Source: Zygophlyctis sp. KS116 (lineage: Eukaryota; Chytridiomycota). Taken from it: 35,799 nt of DNA. The position numbers were made by a program, and so were the translations under genes. How positions within the stretch are numbered: position 1 is the stretch's first letter; every line of letters begins with the position of its first letter. Positions 10,144 through 19,848 of the stretch are shown here, piece by piece. The stretch spans positions 1-35,799 of the forward strand of contig BAAFSQ010000091.1 of assembly GCA_054661495.1 (NCBI GenBank), written 5' to 3'. A model generated the notes under the pieces. That model saw only the letters and a program-made list of their open reading frames with translations, did no database searches and had not been told where the DNA came from.

Positions 10144-10320
10144 ATAGTCCTACTTTAACCATAAAATAAATAATATCGAAGATGGACCACGAATTCTTTA
10201 ATCATACGTGTATCACTTATAGCCCCTGTGAGGAAGATAGAAAATAAAAAATCAGTAGCTTAGTACGAGAAAATTGTTTGAAACATTGAAAAGAACCGAA
10301 TGTCCGAAACCTGAATTTTC

Positions 10321-10331
10321 TTTCGCGATTA
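10321..10331 (+). promoter_or_regulatory. E2F/MBF-like TTTCGCG before the ORC6 start
   Basis: TTTCGCG lies 4 bp before the ORC6 start codon. This core is the one recognised by E2F/DP and resembles fungal MBF sites at G1/S genes. Related CGCG motifs stand before the subtilase, NDUFS7 and meckelin/EMC4 starts, so it may be a general start-site motif here. Motif seen, function inferred. Confidence 0.3.
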
Positions 10332-11184
10332 ATGAGTTCTGCTATTCAAGATTGGCTAAAGAAGCTGCAGTTTCCTGCGCCCAAAAATATATATGACAGA
10401 GCAATATCCTATTATGATGCATCATTTACCTATAATAATTCAACTGCATTACCCTTAATTTGCATACATTTGGCATGCAATGTTTATAATTGTAACGCTC
10501 CAGTTTCTGAAATTATGAAAAACATTACCGTTGCACCTGATACATATGTTCAAAAATATCGAGAAGTCTCTCAACGCCTCAAAATTGCAATGCCAGTGAT
10601 TGTATTTCTAAAACTTGATTTAACTTGTAGAGTCTGGAAGAATTAGGAGTCTTAAATGGCTGTCAAGCTATAGTTTCTTATGCTAATGATTTAAAGTCAC
10701 TGTATAAAATTAAATGCAAGGAATGTCTTAATCCTGTTTCTTTCGGACAGACAGACTTTGATTCATTGGAGATGAATGTTGCAATTTTCAAAACTGTATC
10801 TAAAGCTCTAAAGGTAAGTTATATATGTGATAATTTATAGACCAAATTAACTCCCCAGCCTTTCCATTCAATCCTCTCTTTAGTACATTCAAAAACGATA
10901 AAAAAGCTACTTTCGGACATGACTAAAAAATGTGAAGCAGAGTTGAATGACTTTGCAGTAAAGTTTAAGAAAACACCACTAAAGGATAAAACTAGAAATT
11001 TAAAAGATGATGATGCTGTAAATGTTATTGGTGTAGATACCAAAAAGCAAAAACTATATTCTGGTTTTTATAAATTGGTAATTTAACAATGAATAACATT
11101 TAGAAACAAGATCAAAACATATTTGAATCTTTACAGTATAAACAATACAAGATGTGGAAAGAGAATATTTTGGCTCAAGTTTAA
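10332..11184 (+). CDS. ORC6: Origin recognition complex subunit 6
   Basis: ORC6 is the TFIIB/cyclin-fold subunit that joins ORC through ORC3 and helps load MCM2-7 at origins. Introns at 10602-10630, 10814-10840 and 11078-11103 leave 256 residues, close to the 252 of human ORC6. The N-terminal cyclin-like box reads WLKKLQFPAPKNIYDRAISYY, then LICIHLAC and a segment matching the helix turn before TYQSCL in the human protein (DTYVQKYREVSQRL). The extreme C-terminus, YKQYKMWKENILAQ, matches the conserved helix YQEWKRKIL that docks on ORC3. A Lys/Asp-rich linker with little conservation lies between. The start is the first Met after an in-frame stop. It follows the Treslin-like gene, so two initiation factors sit together. 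Confidence 0.82.
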
Positions 11185-11213
11185 GTGTCGGAATTATTAT
11201 TTTTTAAATTTAA

Positions 11214-11936
11214 ATGTATACGCTTCTTTCCGTTGATTGGGATACAAAGTCTGAAGAGTTGAGATGGACAATGGACAAAATGGGCATAAAATATCTTGAG
11301 ATTCCTTCACTCCCGCGACTGACTCTAGAATATTCAGTTTTCCCGATATTGATAAAAGATGATCAAGTTTATACCGATACTAGTAAAGCAACTGTATTTT
11401 TATACGCATCAAACTTATTTTCATGTCCATGGAGAAGCTATGCTTACCCGGAAGCTATAGACTTGCAAGAGTATTTTGATAATGTGCTGTTTAACGCCGG
11501 GAAGGGAATTTTTTATGATGTAGTGCTCTCGGACACGAGATTGTTTAGAAAATTCATTACAAATGCTGGACATTTTGAATCAGATCGTATACTCTGTAAT
11601 GCATTCTGGCCAATCATTTATCTATATTTTATCTTGAAAACAATGCGTTTTGATAAAAATCAAGCAATAAGTGATGCAACAGAAGCATTTACAAAGGCTG
11701 AAAGATGTCTTGCAAAATCATCCTTTTTATGTGGTCCTCAAATATCAGCAGCCGATATTTCTTTTGTGTCTCATGCCATGATGCTCGTGTGGCCTACGGC
11801 TGATGATGTTTGGGCTGAAAATTGTTCTTTGGAAATGCCATCGTTGAAGCAAATACCAATGGAATGGAAAACAGTAATTCAGAAATTTAGAAAAACAAAA
11901 GCTGGGATATGGGCAATCAAGTGTACTATTGTTTAA
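11214..11936 (+). CDS. Glutathione S-transferase-like protein
   Basis: Intronless, 240 residues. Residues 1-67 fit a thioredoxin-like GST N-domain: the strand-helix start with SEELRWTMDKMGIKYLE, then YSVFPILIKDD and YTDTSKATVFLYA. The C-terminal half is helical and holds FTKAERCLAKSSFLCGPQISAADISF, which matches the GST C-domain motif where an Asp caps the core helix. No signal peptide or membrane segment, so probably cytosolic. The class is not clear and the catalytic Tyr/Ser/Cys is not evident, so it may be a binding protein rather than an active transferase. Its start lies 29 bp after the ORC6 stop, and a small membrane-protein frame begins 19 bp after its own stop. Confidence 0.75.
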   Translation: MYTLLSVDWDTKSEELRWTMDKMGIKYLEIPSLPRLTLEYSVFPILIKDDQVYTDTSKATVFLYASNLFSCPWRSYAYPEAIDLQEYFDNVLFNAGKGIFYDVVLSDTRLFRKFITNAGHFESDRILCNAFWPIIYLYFILKTMRFDKNQAISDATEAFTKAERCLAKSSFLCGPQISAADISFVSHAMMLVWPTADDVWAENCSLEMPSLKQIPMEWKTVIQKFRKTKAGIWAIKCTIV

Positions 11937-11955
11937 TCATTTTAATTTCTTAGGC

Positions 11956-12228
11956 ATGTCCGAAAGAAGTCATGGAAGTAAAAGTCTGCCTTCAAAATAT
12001 TCAGCTTCAAACTACCCTGCTTGGGCTAGATCAAATTTCATAAGGAAATATTCTCAATGGTTTACGCATTGTATATTACTTATATCAATTATACCGTTTG
12101 TAATTCTATCCTTTTTTGATGCATTAATGATAAATGTAATCATAGCAAGTGCATTTGCCGGGCCAGTTCTATTTTCAATCATGAGAAGGAGAAAATGGGT
12201 TCAAAATTTACAAAATTTAAAGATTTAA
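11956..12228 (+). CDS. Small two-helix membrane protein, unrecognised
   Basis: 90-residue frame starting at the ATG at 11956; an earlier in-frame ATG at 11929 overlaps the GST stop and is less likely. It has a polar Ser-rich N-terminus, two hydrophobic helices (about residues 36-54 and 57-75) and a basic C-terminus (MRRRKWVQN), as expected for an endomembrane protein with a cytosolic tail. No family recognised. It ends 6 bp before the stop of convergent meckelin. A splice from the GST gene into this frame was tried and did not keep phase, so I keep it as a separate gene, possibly on the same transcript. Confidence 0.5.
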   Translation: MSERSHGSKSLPSKYSASNYPAWARSNFIRKYSQWFTHCILLISIIPFVILSFFDALMINVIIASAFAGPVLFSIMRRRKWVQNLQNLKI

Positions 12229-12234
12229 GTATAT

Positions 12235-15200
12235 TCACAATAAGAATTTCAAGTCCAAAAGAGATTTACGTGAAAGGTTAACAGATCCATAATATTTTCT
12301 GATCAGTCGAATTAAAAGATCACAAAAATACACAATTATTCCTGATTTAATGGCGCTATTCAAGGCTATATCAAAAAGTCCAAAGAGCGTAATATAGAGT
12401 ACTAAGAGATGCCATTCTAGCCCATAAAGCAATAAGCTTTTAAATCCAGTTTCATCCCCAAAAAATACGAGGCCCTGAGACATGTCCGGATTAGCTCCCC
12501 AAACTTTTTCAAAATACGTTTTTTCCTTTATAACATAAAGAAATTCCTTTAAATTCTAATAAATAAGTAATGGTACACCATACCTTTTCCAGCATTGAGC
12601 ACAAGAATTTATTAATCGTCTGATAAGCTTTAATGCTGCTTTCAGATGCAGCTTGAGTGGCATTTAGCGATTTCGAAGACCTTCGTAACATATTTAAATT
12701 TCTTGGAGTTTGCTATTTATAAGTAAATACAAAAGATACCAAAGTTTTCACAGCTGAATAAATCTTATCAAAGGTACTTCTGAAGGCTGATGTGGTGTAA
12801 ATCTCAAAGCCTTGTTGTGTTGTATCCAACAGTCCACGCTTGGGAACAAGATCTTCCTATGCATATAAGTTATTCAATTAAACCTCTTCCTTTTTTAAAT
12901 GATGATTTAATTCGTCCATATTTACATCTGCACATCCATGCACTGATCTTCCATGAATATAATATCCATGACATGCTTCATCAAACACCAAAACACTTAT
13001 ATTTGCTAGAGAAACTAAATCCACAAATTGCAAGAGACTATTTCTATATAAGCGATCAGTAATTATGGTTTTGAAGATGAGCTATTTAGTTAATTGAGCA
13101 CTTATTGTACCTGAATGAATAAAATAAAGATCCAAACCAAACTATTAACAGCAAACAGAAGGATGGGGTTCAATTCTACAGATCCAAGGTTATAAATGGA
13201 AGTCTGAGTGCTTGCTGCATATCTCCATTTAAGCCCATCTAGACAAGCAATAACACAAATAATTGTCAATTCAATGCTTAATCTTCTCTTAGTCTAAACC
13301 ATTGAATATCTAAATTTCCTCACCTGCAGAGCATTCCATTGATTAGCCATAAATATGCTTCGCCAGACACTTACGGAAGCTTGTGTCGGCTTTTCATTTT
13401 GAGATGAAACTAGTTTTCCCTTTGAACGCTCCCAGTCAATTACGAAAATATCAATAGATGATTGTTTCATTATTGTACTACCGATATGAATAATCTAAAA
13501 TATTATTTTTAAAAAAGTTACTTGGCATCCGATTATCACAAATAATGCGAGCTGCAGTACTTGTAGCTGATCTGGTGCGTTTGGAATTACCAAGTATAAA
13601 ACTTTTTGTGCCTTATAAAATATAAACCAATACATGGTGGCAGCAAATGTCAGCCAGTAAATTGCTATCCCGACGATACCAGTTAAATAGAGAATTATAC
13701 GACCCAAAAACTACCGATCAATCCCGACAGAATATATACCTTGAGATCGGCCGAATCTCTCACACCTAAATTACGCTGCCCATACATTCTAGCCTGATTA
13801 AACGCAAGAAGAAGGCCAAGTACACAAATGACCACAAAAATGATCTTAAGATCAAACCAAAATTCAGATATGGCCATTGAATAAGTCATTTGGAATGCAA
13901 ACTAACCATTAATTTTGATTATTTATGTACTTTTGGACTAGAGTAAATTGTAGAATCCGTTGATGAGATGGCTGCTGTCTCACGTTCGGTATACTCAATA
14001 TCCATAATTGGGACAAAGATTTTCCCAGTCCCAGATTCACTTACTGTCACCCTTTAACTATTAATAGATTTATAGCGTACCAAAAACTTATCTTACTTGG
14101 AATTCGAAATGCTTCCAATTTGTTGACCCGTCTTCCACTCAAGACATCAAAGGTAAAAAATCGACGAAATAGCTGATTATTGGAATAATCATACGGATTT
14201 GAATTATCGTTTACTTTTCCTCCTTCAGTTGATCTGTAATTTTTTACACGCACAGGGACATCATACAGAGCCCCCGTAGAGTCAACAATATCTTTTCTGT
14301 TTAATGGCTCGAAAAAACTTACAAATATCATAAAAATACATTGTCGATGAATCTGACTGTAGAAAATTAGCCATATTAATCGAACACGATAATTGATAAT
14401 CCACACCTGCAGATCTCCAACTATCCTTTAATTCCAAATCACCATCACAAAACTTAATTTAGCAGCATCTTTAGTACCTGTAAATCAGTAGTTAAATTTT
14501 GAAGTCCAAGAAAACTGCCTTGGAAATCATAAACTGCAAGTACAAATGGCAATTTAGAAAAAAACGATCCTGGAGTTACATCTAGAGCTAAATTTGGCAC
14601 TTTAGCAGCAATAGTCTGTGCATTTTCCCTAGAGAGCAAACCATAATAAAGCCATGGCATATTCGAAGGCCTAACTAATTACCAAACCATCAATACCTAT
14701 CATAGAGCGACGCTGATAGGAGTGGTCTATTTTTTGCTATATTTATGTATGCACTACAAGCCACAGAACTCTTATCATACATTTGTAAAACACAAAGATT
14801 GCCCAATTGCTGACAAAATGTAATATTATTTGCTTGACATTCTACAATTGCAGTATAAACATTCTCTGAAAAAATATCAGAATCAAAAGTAGATGTTGTA
14901 CTTGCTCCAGTCGATGAAACCAAATCCAAATACTTAACTTTGAATGGATTTGTAGGATATTGGCTCTGAGCAGCAGTGAAAGATGGTCCATCTAAACAAA
15001 TATTACTATGCTAGCTGTTTTAAATGATAATTGATTCTTACTAAAATAGCATCCAATCCACCCCCAGTAACACATTGACAGGAATAAACTCCTCCTGATT
15101 CTATTGCAAAGGTATTCGACTGATCCGGACATGTCAGACAAGTATATCCATCCTTGCTCGGATAAGAATTTATCGGACATGCTACACAAGTCCCAGTACT

Positions 15201-15613
15201 TAGTGCATTGCCTGTAGAATTTCTATCCTCTATCATTAACCATTAATAACTTACGAAATATTTCCCCTTTACTACAAGCACAAACTGTACCAAAAGAAGT
15301 TATCGTTGTATTTCCCGGACATCCTAAACAAAATGTTCTATCAATGGATGAAACCTATATTTTCAGACATGATTATTACTTTCCCCAAAGGACATGGAAT
15401 GCAATCACTGCCACTTTTAATATATCCACTTGCGCATTTACACGTATTGGTATTTGGTATTGCGTTTGCTGGACAATCAGAGCAAGACATGCTAGTTAAA
15501 TCATAGTATTTAGTTACGCAATCTATGAGTTTGGGTTTTGAGAGGAACATATTAGTCGATGCATGAATGGTTGTTAATACTGTTATTAAACAATAGAGAT
15601 AATAGAGCATCAT
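12235..15613 (-). CDS. TMEM67: Meckelin (TMEM67/MKS3), ciliary transition-zone receptor
   Basis: Multi-pass membrane protein of the MKS module that gates the ciliary transition zone. I infer 16 exons with 15 introns of 25-31 nt; removal leaves 986 residues (human about 995). Start at 15613 opens a signal peptide (MMLYYLYCLITVLTTIHA). Then come Cys-rich repeats (SCSDCPANAI, TCKCASGYI, CIPCPLGK, TCLTCPD, YSCQC), the CQQLGNLCVLQMY block, PWLYYG, a beta-rich ectodomain (RRFFTFDVLSGR, RIPSKIS, IFVPIMDIEY), transmembrane segments including IYWLTFAATMYWFIFYKAQK, the block DIFVIDWERSKGK with FMANQWNALQ, the signature YYIHGRSVHG, and the C-terminal helices ending NLSRKSLLDLKFLL. Each block has a counterpart, in order, in the human protein as I recall it. 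It shares a 22-bp promoter gap with EMC4. Its presence implies a genuine cilium with a transition zone. Confidence 0.95.
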
Positions 15614-15635
15614 TTTCTCCTTTGCGCGTTGAAAA

Positions 15636-16171
15636 ATGGAATTTGCGTTTCCACCAGGATTCGGAAACAAGACTCTACCATTGGTATTTTCCCTAGATCA
15701 TGTATTAATCAATAGAAAAATCAAGAATTAGATCAATCAGCAACTACTCAACTTAAACTAAAAAAGGCCTGGGATGTTGCACTTGGTGGAATCAAATCTA
15801 TTCCAATGAATGCCTTTATGTTGTGGATGTCTGGTAACTCTGTACAAATCTTTTCAATACTGATTACATCAATGCTACTATATAATCCAATCAAGAGTAT
15901 TCTTCAAGTAAATGAACTATTTGATAAATTTGAAGATGAAGATTCAAAGACTGTAGATTTATCTACTGATAATGGAATGAGTACTTTATTAGGAATGTCT
16001 AATCCTTTTTTACTACCAAAGATTGCATTTGTAGCAGTACAATTTCTATCTTTAGGATTGGGAATTTGGAAATGTGGATCCATGGGACTTTTACCCACTT
16101 CTGCATCTGATTGGTTAGCTTTTATGGAACCTAAAGTGCCACTAGAATTTAGTTTTGGTGCTTTACAATAA
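15636..16171 (+). CDS. EMC4: ER membrane protein complex subunit 4
   Basis: Subunit of the ER membrane complex insertase, which inserts tail-anchored and multi-pass proteins. One intron (15684-15715, 32 nt) leaves 167 residues. Family blocks are KKAWDVALGGIKSIPMNAFMLWMSGNS, SMLLYNPIKSILQVNELFDKFED and LGLGIWKCGSMGLLPTSASDWLAFMEPKVPLEFS, with two transmembrane hairpin helices. The first exon is only 16 codons; its ATG is 22 bp from the meckelin ATG on the other strand. Meckelin is a multi-pass ER client, but the adjacency need not be functional. Confidence 0.95.
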
Positions 16172-16264
16172 AAGTCTGGAGAAATCATCACTGACGGATA
16201 TAGTATCATTAGTAATGACAAATCTCCATAAATCTCAAATCAATCTTGAAAAACTAAAAATTGT

Positions 16265-16843
16265 TTATAAAGATTCCATGACTAACTCTAGTGTTTCATC
16301 AGACTCTAAAACCTTTAAACCTGCTTGCAAAACTAGCATTTCTACTTTAGAAATCTTTTCCAAGGCTTCTGGTGTTTTACCAAGTCCTCTCTTGTCTAGA
16401 GTAGACATCATATCAGTAAACTCACTGTTGGGATAAGTAATAAAAGATTACCTTTTAGAGTGACCAAACTTTTTCTTCATTGCGTTTTTAGCTAATTCAG
16501 GATGCATTGCAAAAACAGTCAAATTCAAGTATCCCAAATCCATAAGTTTGATTGCCTTGAATGCAGTATTCATCTTGTTCATTTTAGAACTTTTAGAACC
16601 AGAATCGGACATTAGAGAAACTGATTCAGCCATGACTTTGACACAGACTCCTGGAAAATCAGCTCGAACTGATTTGATTGCAGCAATTGCACTATTTCGA
16701 TCATCTACACTAACTTTTGGGAATGATCTGACTGCATTCTTCATTTCAGAGACTACATTGTCAGTAATCAATAATGCAGTATTCTCAAAGACTGTAGCAG
16801 AGATCAGGGAGACAAAAACAAGAGAAATTAGAGATTTGAACAT
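16265..16843 (-). CDS. Secreted helical protein, tandem family member 1
   Basis: 183 residues in two exons (intron 16425-16451). A signal peptide starts MFKSLISLVFVSLISA; the mature part is predicted mostly helical and shares with two neighbours (19041 and 19641) the core pattern I-T-x-N-V-V-x-x-M, a variable loop, then A-x-x-x-I/V-K-x-x-x-x-x-F-x-x-x-C. The second exon ends GLKVLESDETLELVMESL, nearly the same as GLSVLESDETFGLVLSVF in member 2. The intron has the same phase (2) in all three genes. No known domain recognised. Secretion, small size and tandem duplication are typical of effectors or surface-binding proteins, but function is unknown. EMC4 is convergent, 93 bp away. Confidence 0.8.
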
Positions 16844-16964
16844 TTTCTAAAGCAAATTTTTCAAGAAAATTTTTTAATCACTTTTAGGGCTTTGTAATTG
16901 CTACTGAAATGGGTTAGTAAATTCTAAATTCTAAATTTTCTATTTTATCAAATATAATATGTAA

Positions 16965-18371
16965 TTAAATCAAACAGCTATTACATTCAACTTGCATCCC
17001 CAAACTTTGAGCGTAAGAAGAAATCTGTTTCTCAAGATTCCATAAAAAATCATCTGCTTGATCATTAGAAATAGAAAATCCCCTAAAATGGCTCATAGTA
17101 TCCAGCTTTAGTTCAGTCTTGCTCTGTTTCATTTTTCTATAATCGTCTAGAAATTGAACACGGCCAGATGTTCCCATTTCTTCTCTCGTAGTATAAGACT
17201 TGCCTAGAACAATCTTTACTGCATCACATATACCATCTGCAGAAACCTTTACTTGAATATTGGAAAATAATTGATAATCTTCATGCACTAAACCAGAATT
17301 TTTGACCAAAACACCAGAATTATTATTTAGAAATTCATTCATCGGACCAAAATCAGTAGTTATTAGCATTGCTCCCATTCCCCTAGCTTCATTAATATAA
17401 TGTCCGAATCCTTCTCTTACTGAAGGACATATGTGTATCCCATTCTCCCATTGTGTTCTTCTTAATTCAGAAATATTAAGAAAATAATGATAACGAATGT
17501 TGGGTAATTCAACAACTTCATTTTTTCCAATAATTGTTAGTAGTGGAAAATCTGGATGATTTTTCCAGCATTCAATCAGTTCAATTGTAGATTTTAGTCC
17601 ACTATGGCCATTTGCATGGAAGAATCTTCCAAAATTCCTTTTGCCAGGAAATTCCAATTGGTAAAGTGGATCGGGCGTAGAATGAAAAGTTCTGACAATA
17701 GGAATATTTAAATCTTTTTCCTCCAAGTATTTCTTGAGAATTGTAAAAGTCTTTTGAGTTTTAGCAAGAAATTTTGATGTCTTTGAAATGAACTTTTCTT
17801 GCTTTATAGCAACCTGCTCTATATTTGGCATCCAGAAATTTCTTGCTCCACTTTCAAATTGAATCCAGATTGGATATTCACCATGCAAAAAGGTTGAATT
17901 CGGACATTTTTTTACCTTTTCAGCATGAATTGCTTCATTAAACTGAGGATTTAATCTTGCCCCAGAATAATAAACAAATAGAATAAAATCAGAGCAATGT
18001 CCCATAGAACGACCTCCTTGAGATGTTGAAATTTCCAATGGGTAACAAGTATCCAAATAAAATTCTTCTGATTTTTCCCATGCAAAATGCCCCCATTTCG
18101 TAATTGTGTATGGATAACCTTGTGCATCCCCTTTTGTGCAAAGTTCTAAAAGTCTCTCTAGATCTGCTTGTTCCTTTCTGTGCTCAGTTTGATTCAAATT
18201 ACTTGAATCGAATAATGTCCGAAAATCACTCTCAAACTTTGCCACTGCTGTAGTATTCTGAATAAAGTACTGTTCTAATGGCACAAAAAAAATGAAAATA
18301 ATCGAAAGACTGAGAATGGAAAAAATGGTAAATGCAATAAGTCGGAATGAATAGAATCGCCTACAGCCCAT
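16965..18371 (-). CDS. Type II membrane glycosyltransferase, GT-B fold
   Basis: Intronless, 468 residues. A short basic cytosolic tail is followed by one membrane helix (about residues 11-31) and a lumenal domain, the layout of Golgi glycosyltransferases. Residues 320-333 (EGFGHYINEARGMG) match the nucleotide-sugar site of GT4/GT1 retaining enzymes (E-x7-E), preceded by HICPSV and followed by LITTDFGPMNEFL. Upstream, the segment SQGGRSMGHCSDFILFVYYSGARL has no family I recognise. The donor and acceptor cannot be told from sequence; wall or protein glycan synthesis is likely. It sits between two copies of the secreted-protein family, which suggests local rearrangement after duplication. Confidence 0.75.
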   Translation of the reverse strand: MGCRRFYSFRLIAFTIFSILSLSIIFIFFVPLEQYFIQNTTAVAKFESDFRTLFDSSNLNQTEHRKEQADLERLLELCTKGDAQGYPYTITKWGHFAWEKSEEFYLDTCYPLEISTSQGGRSMGHCSDFILFVYYSGARLNPQFNEAIHAEKVKKCPNSTFLHGEYPIWIQFESGARNFWMPNIEQVAIKQEKFISKTSKFLAKTQKTFTILKKYLEEKDLNIPIVRTFHSTPDPLYQLEFPGKRNFGRFFHANGHSGLKSTIELIECWKNHPDFPLLTIIGKNEVVELPNIRYHYFLNISELRRTQWENGIHICPSVREGFGHYINEARGMGAMLITTDFGPMNEFLNNNSGVLVKNSGLVHEDYQLFSNIQVKVSADGICDAVKIVLGKSYTTREEMGTSGRVQFLDDYRKMKQSKTELKLDTMSHFRGFSISNDQADDFLWNLEKQISSYAQSLGMQVECNSCLI

Positions 18372-18482
18372 AAAGAAAATTACTAAACCCTAGCACAAAG
18401 AATTTTCATCCCGCAGCACTTTACGGTTTAATTGTCAAAAATAGAAACTAATGATTTTTTAAAAAAATTGAGATTCCTGAAA

Positions 18483-19041
18483 TCAAAAGACTGACAAAAC
18501 CAATCCAAATGTCTCATCGCTTTCCAAAACAGATAAGCCAGAAACTAAAACATCAATTTGAACGGGCGAAATTTCAGGCTTCTTTCTGAAAAATGATCTT
18601 TTCTTGAGAGTCGTGACAAACTCTGATAAATCTCTAAGAATTAATAGAAAAAAATTACCGCTTGGCTATTTTCTTTCGAGATCCTGTTTCAAACCCTGAA
18701 GATATAGTCAAATTAGCTAATACAATTTCCAGAAATTGAATTACCCCAATAGTTGCACTCATTAATGAAATTTGAGTTGTAGATCCAGATCTGTTAAAAG
18801 CATAAACAGCTTCTGATAACCCTGCCGAACAGTAAAATCCAAATTTATCATGAACAAATTTAATAGACTTTTGTGCAGCTACAATCTCATTTTCAGTATG
18901 ATTTTGAAATTTTCTGATTGAAAGTGTCATATTTCTTACGACATTTGTAGAGATTTGATTAGACACTTCAATTATAGATGAAGACGGTGAGATTGCTAGA
19001 GAATAAGCAATAAAGAAAATTGAGAGCACAGACTTGAACAT
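18483..19041 (-). CDS. Secreted helical protein, tandem family member 2
   Basis: 177 residues, two exons (intron 18634-18658). I start at 19041 (MFKSVLSIFFIAYSLAIS, a signal peptide aligned with member 1) rather than the upstream Met at 19089. The body has NQISTNVVRNMTLSIRKF, AAQKSIKFVHDKFGFYC and several N-glycosylation sequons. It ends VSGLSVLESDETFGLVLSVF. The phase-2 intron is at the position equivalent to members 1 and 3. It is closest to member 1, especially in exon 2. Function unknown. Confidence 0.8.
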
Positions 19042-19140
19042 TTTTGAATGATTGAGCAAATTTGCAATTGTTTCAGTTTTTTCATTCAAATAAAAATTTT
19101 CCAGATGTAGAAATCCAAGTAAAACAATTGATTCGATCTA

Positions 19141-19641
19141 TTAAACAAAGAGCGATATAACCAAATCATGACTACGTTTACATTTTATAACCTTGAAACC
19201 ATTTTCTATGACGTGACCAAGATAATTAGTGTCTGCAAGAGAGTTATTTTTTGCATGATGAAAAGTTCTAAAAATTAATAAAGTAAATTACAGATTATTT
19301 TGATTGCGATAAACAGAAAAGATTGCAGCAATACAAATGTTTTTAAAGCCTCGTCCAATCTTTGTCAAAACCCTTGTCACAGATTTGTCTAGAGGTATTT
19401 TTGTGTTGTATTCAGTTTGAGCTCTAGTCAACTCTTTTACACAATATTGCTTAAAATGAGTTTTGACAGCCAACATTGCATTTGACGAAGCATCTCTATC
19501 AAACTGATAATTTTGAGGAATCTTATCAATAGACATCTTCATTACATTCAAAACATTACTAGTAATTTGAGATGAAATGTTTCTAACAGAGGATGCCAAT
19601 GCATTTGAAAGCATAATATAAAACAATAAAGTAGAAAACAT
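19141..19641 (-). CDS. Secreted helical protein, tandem family member 3 (divergent)
   Basis: 158 residues, two exons (intron 19268-19291, 24 nt). The signal peptide MFSTLLFYIMLSNALA is followed by SSQITSNVLNVMKMSIDKI, AMLAVKTHFKQYC and, in exon 2, NGFKVIKCKRSHDLVISLFV, which lines up with the GLKVLESDET end of members 1 and 2 but has lost the ESDET box. It is tandem with member 2, with 99 bp between coding ends. It is intact but more diverged. Confidence 0.72.
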
Positions 19642-19848
19642 GACAAATTAGCAATGAAAATTTGTTTAAATTGATTTTGTGTGTTGGTGCTCTTTGAGAT
19701 TTGCGATCGACACTTTGCATTTGGAAGCGATGGGCGAGCAAGTGATATTTAATATCTCAGTATCTGATGGCAATTTGGAGCAATCTTTTTCCATTGAATT
19801 CTAATTTTGACGGCGCTCTGTGAACATTTTCTCTTCAAAACTAAAAAA

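Noticed and set aside
11214-12228. GST-like and small membrane frames as one fused gene
   Set aside because: A candidate intron (GTTTAA to CTTAG) joins the wrong phase and leads to a stop; no known GST ends with two membrane helices of this kind.
15614-15670. N-terminal extension of meckelin to 15670
   Set aside because: No ATG at 15670, it overlaps EMC4 exon 1 on the other strand, and it would precede a clear signal peptide starting at 15613.
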